From: Roseobacter insulae
GTDB lineage: Bacteria; Pseudomonadota; Alphaproteobacteria; Rhodobacterales; Rhodobacteraceae
Assembly (NCBI RefSeq): GCF_019375555.1
Contig: NZ_JAHXDN010000002.1
Span: forward strand, 434,001-498,000
Direction: 5' to 3'
Length of the DNA: 64,000 nt
Part shown: in pieces, positions 60,996 to 64,000 of the stretch
Layout: each line of letters starts with the position of its first letter
How positions within the stretch are numbered: position 1 is the first letter of the stretch
Notes under the pieces: model-generated
What the model was told of the DNA's origin: nothing
Databases searched by the model: none
Seen by the model: the letters and a program-made list of their open reading frames with translations, nothing else
Position numbers and translations under genes: made by a program

Positions 60996-61916
60996 GTGGG
61001 TCAGTCGAGCAGGACACCCCGGCGTGTGGCGGTATTGATGGGAGGCCCTTCGGCAGAGCGCGAAGTGTCCCTGTCCAGCGGGCAAGCCTGCGCTGCCGCC
61101 CTACGGGGAGAAGGATTTGAAGTGATCGAGGTCGATGCGGACCGCGACCTTTGTTCCGTTCTGCACAAGATATCTCCGGAAGCCGTTTTGAACTGCCTGC
61201 ACGGTCGCTGGGGCGAGGACGGCTGTGTGCAGGGCCTGCTGGAATGGATGGGCATGCCCTATACGCATTCCGGCGTGCTCGCGTCCGCCCTGGCGATGGA
61301 CAAACAGCGCAGCAAGGCGGCTTTCGCGGCAGCGGGTCTGCCGGTTGTGGGCAGCGTTCTTGCCCCGGCCGCCGAGGTGCGCACGCGCCACGTGATGCGC
61401 CCGCCCTATGTGGTGAAGCCGAATTGCGAAGGCTCGTCTGTCGGTGTCTACCTCGTGCACGAAGCGAGCAACGGACCGCCGCAGCTGTCATCGGACATGC
61501 CCGACGAGGTAATGGTGGAAACCTATGCGCCCGGTCGCGAACTGACGACCACGGTCATTGGCGATCGCGCGCTGACGGTGACCGACATTCTTACGGATGG
61601 CTGGTACGATTACGATGCCAAGTACAAACCCGGCGGGTCGCGCCATGTTGTGCCTGCCGATCTGCCCGCGGATATATTCGACCTCTGCATGGACTATGCG
61701 CTGCGCGCGCATCGCGCTTTGGGCTGTCGCGGTGTCAGCCGGACCGATTTTCGCTGGGACGAGGCGAGAGGCGAGGACGGCCTGATCCTGCTGGAAACAA
61801 ATACGCAACCCGGCATGACGGCAACATCACTGACGCCCGAGCAGGCCCAGACCTGCGGGATGAGCTTGGGCCAGCTTTGCGCGTGGATGGTGGAGGACGC
61901 GTCATGCGATCGCTGA
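60996..61916 (+). CDS. ddl: D-alanine-D-alanine ligase Ddl
   Basis: Ddl makes the D-Ala-D-Ala that MurF uses. The 306-residue ATP-grasp enzyme has [19 protein letters not shown] at the start, [25 protein letters not shown], the [11 protein letters not shown] loop and [15 protein letters not shown] for metals. I prefer GTG at 60996 with GAGG upstream; an in-frame ATG at 60972 lies inside a GGGCC/GGCCC hairpin and adds an unusual extension. The 119-bp gap after murB includes that hairpin and a lone TTAACC motif. Confidence 0.94.
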   Translation: MGQSSRTPRRVAVLMGGPSAEREVSLSSGQACAAALRGEGFEVIEVDADRDLCSVLHKISPEAVLNCLHGRWGEDGCVQGLLEWMGMPYTHSGVLASALAMDKQRSKAAFAAAGLPVVGSVLAPAAEVRTRHVMRPPYVVKPNCEGSSVGVYLVHEASNGPPQLSSDMPDEVMVETYAPGRELTTTVIGDRALTVTDILTDGWYDYDAKYKPGGSRHVVPADLPADIFDLCMDYALRAHRALGCRGVSRTDFRWDEARGEDGLILLETNTQPGMTATSLTPEQAQTCGMSLGQLCAWMVEDASCDR

Positions 61917-62779
61917 TCTTGCGCAGACGGAATGCGTGCGATCCGGCACCCTCCCGCTGGGCGTGGCGAATGCAGCGCCTGATGCTGACGCCAACCTTTC
62001 TGGTGCTGTTGCGCGCGGGTGTCCCGATGGCGCTGACCTTTGCCGCCGGCGGCTTGTACCTGTCGGATGAAGCGCGGCGTCTGGCGATCCAAGACACCGT
62101 GGCCGAGGCGCGCGCCAGTTTTGAAACCCGCCCCGAGTTCATGGTGCAGCTGATGGCCATTGACGGTGTTGCGGGCGACCTGGCCGAGGACATCCGCGAG
62201 GTTGTGCCGATTGATTTCCCCACCAGCTCTTTTGACCTCGACCTCAGGGAAATTCGCGCGACGATCGCAGATCTGCCGCCCGTCCAGACGGTCTCGGTGC
62301 GCATCCGGCCCGGCGGCATCTTGCAGATCGACGTGACCCCGCGCACGCCTGTCGCCATCTGGCGCGGGCGCGAAGGCCTCGTGCTGGTGGATGTCACCGG
62401 CGCGCATGTTGGCACCCTGCACCAGCGCATGGACAGGCCCGACCTTATGGTGATCGCGGGAGAGGGCGCGCAGGCGCATGTCAAGGACGCGCTCGACCTT
62501 TATCGTGCGGCCGCTCCCCTGGGGTCGCGGCTGCGCGGGATTGTACGGATGGGCGAGCGGCGCTGGGATGTCGTGCTGGACCGGGAGCAGCGCATCTTGC
62601 TGCCGGAAGCCGGCGCGGTGCAGGCGCTGGAACGGGTGATCGCCCTGGATGGTGCGCAGGATATTCTTGCGCGTGATGTGGTGCGGGTCGACCTGCGCCT
62701 CGGCGCACGCCCGACGGTGCAGATGAGCGAACAGGCCACAGCATTGTGGTGGGAAATAAAACAAGGGTCGGGGCAGTAA
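61904..62779 (+). CDS. ftsQ: Cell division protein FtsQ
   Basis: FtsQ links FtsL/FtsB to the divisome. The 291-residue protein has a basic cytosolic tail ([22 protein letters not shown]), a membrane span around 31-52 and a POTRA domain at roughly 70-150 ([22 protein letters not shown]), then the FtsQ beta domain with [18 protein letters not shown]. The ATG at 61904 has GGAGG upstream and overlaps ddl by 13 bases. Confidence 0.93.
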   Translation: MRSLILRRRNACDPAPSRWAWRMQRLMLTPTFLVLLRAGVPMALTFAAGGLYLSDEARRLAIQDTVAEARASFETRPEFMVQLMAIDGVAGDLAEDIREVVPIDFPTSSFDLDLREIRATIADLPPVQTVSVRIRPGGILQIDVTPRTPVAIWRGREGLVLVDVTGAHVGTLHQRMDRPDLMVIAGEGAQAHVKDALDLYRAAAPLGSRLRGIVRMGERRWDVVLDREQRILLPEAGAVQALERVIALDGAQDILARDVVRVDLRLGARPTVQMSEQATALWWEIKQGSGQ

Positions 62780-62784
62780 CAACG

Positions 62785-64000
62785 ATGGATTTATACGACA
62801 GCCAGCGCCAGATGCGCAACATGCGCAAAGCCGCCATGCACCGCGGTGTGGTGGCCATTCTGGACGTGGGTAGCTCCAAGATCTCCTGCCTTGTTCTGCG
62901 GTTCGACGGCACGGGCGATCTTGGCGACGAAGGGGAGATCGGCTCGCTGGCCGGCCAGTCCGGCTTCCGCGTCATCGGGGCGGCGACAACCCGGTCCCGG
63001 GGTGTGCGTTTTGGCGAGATCTGCGCCATGCAGGAAACCGAACGCGCCATTCGCACCGCGCTGCAGGGCGCCCAGAAAATGGCGGGCATCCGCGTCGATC
63101 ACGTGATTGCCTGCTTTGCCGGGGCGGAGCCGCGCTCTTACGGGCTGGACGCGCAGATCGCGCTGGAAGGCGAGGCGGTGGACGAGCAGGATGTCGCCCG
63201 CGTGCTGGCTGCCTGCGACGTGCCGGACTATGGCTCCGGGCGCGAAGTGCTGCACGCGCAACCGGTCAATTTCGCCATCGATCACCGCTCTGGTCTCGGC
63301 GATCCACGTGGGCAGTTGGGCAACTCCCTCTCCGTGGACATGCACATGCTGACGGTCGATGGCTCTGCCGTTCAGCACCTGGCGCATTGCATCAAGCGCT
63401 GCGACCTTGAACTCGCCGGGATTGCGTCCTCGGCCTATACAAGCGGCATCGCGGCGCTGGTGGAGGATGAGCAGGAACTGGGGGCCGCCTGTATCGATCT
63501 GGGCGGCGGCTCTACCGGGGTGTCGATCTTCATCAAGAAACACATGATCTACGCGGATTCGGTGCGGATGGGGGGCGATCATGTCTCCGGCGATATCTCC
63601 ATGGGTCTGCAGGTTCCGATGACCATGGCGGAGCGCATCAAGACCATGCACGGCGGCGTGCATGCAACCGGCATGGATGACCGCGAGATGATCGAGATCG
63701 GCGGCGACACCGGCGATTTCGAGCATGATCGCCGGACGGCCAGCCGGGCGGAGGTCATCGGCATCATGCGTCCAAGGGTCGAGGAAATTCTGGAAGAAGT
63801 GCGTGCCCGGCTGGATGCTGCCGGATTTGATCATCTGCCCAGCCAGCAGATCGTGCTGACGGGCGGTGGCAGCCAGATTCCGGGGATGGACGGTCTGGCC
63901 AGCAAGATACTGGGCCAGCAGGTCCGGCTGGGGCGGCCATTGCGCGTGCACGGGCTGCCGCAGGCGGCGACGGGTCCTGCCTTCGCCTCGGTTGTCGGTC
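62785..64000 (+). CDS. ftsA: Cell division protein FtsA (C-terminus beyond the window)
   Basis: FtsA is the actin-like membrane tether of FtsZ. The 405 visible residues cover most of the protein: VVAILDVGSSKISCLVLRF (phosphate loop 1), the SHS2 1C domain around 100-190, ACIDLGGGSTGVSIF (phosphate 2), and IVLTGGGSQIPGMDGLASKILG (adenosine). It has an N-terminal extension of about 20 residues before the core. The ATG at 62785 lies five bases after the ftsQ stop. The frame stays open to the end, and the C-terminal membrane helix is not visible. Confidence 0.95.
   Translation, partial: MDLYDSQRQMRNMRKAAMHRGVVAILDVGSSKISCLVLRFDGTGDLGDEGEIGSLAGQSGFRVIGAATTRSRGVRFGEICAMQETERAIRTALQGAQKMAGIRVDHVIACFAGAEPRSYGLDAQIALEGEAVDEQDVARVLAACDVPDYGSGREVLHAQPVNFAIDHRSGLGDPRGQLGNSLSVDMHMLTVDGSAVQHLAHCIKRCDLELAGIASSAYTSGIAALVEDEQELGAACIDLGGGSTGVSIFIKKHMIYADSVRMGGDHVSGDISMGLQVPMTMAERIKTMHGGVHATGMDDREMIEIGGDTGDFEHDRRTASRAEVIGIMRPRVEEILEEVRARLDAAGFDHLPSQQIVLTGGGSQIPGMDGLASKILGQQVRLGRPLRVHGLPQAATGPAFASVVG

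Noticed and set aside
1-64000. CRISPR array, insertion sequence, prophage or toxin-antitoxin locus
   Set aside because: No regularly spaced repeats of CRISPR length, transposase, integrase or canonical toxin-antitoxin family was seen. The short periodic repeats at 41.6 and 44.7 kb are RNA hairpins and operator boxes.

Overview
The window is chromosomal DNA from a high-GC alphaproteobacterium, most likely a Rhodobacterales member of the marine Roseobacter group. Pointers are the CarD/FdxA/S4/SUV3-helicase neighbourhood, a VPLPA-CTERM protein, the tandem DUF2484 genes inside the division cluster, a DUF1127 gene followed by an array of CCUCCUCCC hairpins, and an mraZ operon with a very long leader. 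The genus cannot be fixed from the sequence. I see no insertion sequence, prophage, integrase or CRISPR array.

Layout. 1-2.5 kb (minus): start of an ATP-dependent DNA ligase, its partner exonuclease, an alpha/beta hydrolase and an SCP2 protein. 2.6-7.6 kb (plus): TPR protein, SUV3-type helicase, S4 RNA-binding protein, seven-iron ferredoxin, CarD. 7.6-9.5 kb: divergent cobS and cobT, the two late steps of cobalamin assembly. 9.5-13.2 kb: Kef-type antiporter, and an Lrp regulator divergent from hppD. 13.2-18.9 kb: a Roseobacter-type fusion resembling GspL plus GspC/PilP, a SIMPL protein, metY and a glycosyltransferase. 19.1-21.1 kb: tRNA-Tyr, rlmB, a zinc-ribbon protein and a CoA-binding protein. 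21.1-25.9 kb: histidine genes (hisE-hisF-DUF2867-hisA and hisH-hisB) split by two plus-strand genes. 26-30.9 kb: an accessory-looking stretch of orphan exported or membrane proteins, a PGRP-type amidase and a CarF/PEDS1-like lipid desaturase, closed by tRNA-Gly. 31-41.4 kb: two VOC proteins, a VPLPA-CTERM protein, pyruvate carboxylase, an FMN alpha-hydroxy-acid dehydrogenase, a putative rhamnosyltransferase and uvrD. 41.6-42.3 kb: a DUF1127 gene with five CcsR ('cuckoo') hairpins downstream. 42.4-44.3 kb: mrp and a membrane protein. 44.5-64 kb: the dcw cluster, mraZ-rsmH-ftsL-ftsI-murE-murF-mraY-(CHMI-like)-murD-[flavoprotein, opposite strand]-ftsW-murG-murC-DUF2484-DUF2484-murB-ddl-ftsQ-ftsA, running off the end.

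How it works together. The last 19 kb is one peptidoglycan-synthesis and septation programme. Most genes overlap by 1-4 bases, consistent with translational coupling. It starts from a promoter studded with 10-bp-periodic MraZ boxes and a leader of about 275 nt whose first ~210 nt look like the UpsM sRNA of Rhodobacter sphaeroides. Four genes without a textbook cell-wall role sit inside it. The CcsR array is a second RNA regulatory locus. The strongest novelty candidates are the GspL/GspC-like fusion, the amidase plus exported-partner pair, the CarF-like desaturase, the division-cluster passengers and the RNA structures at mraZ and fdxA.
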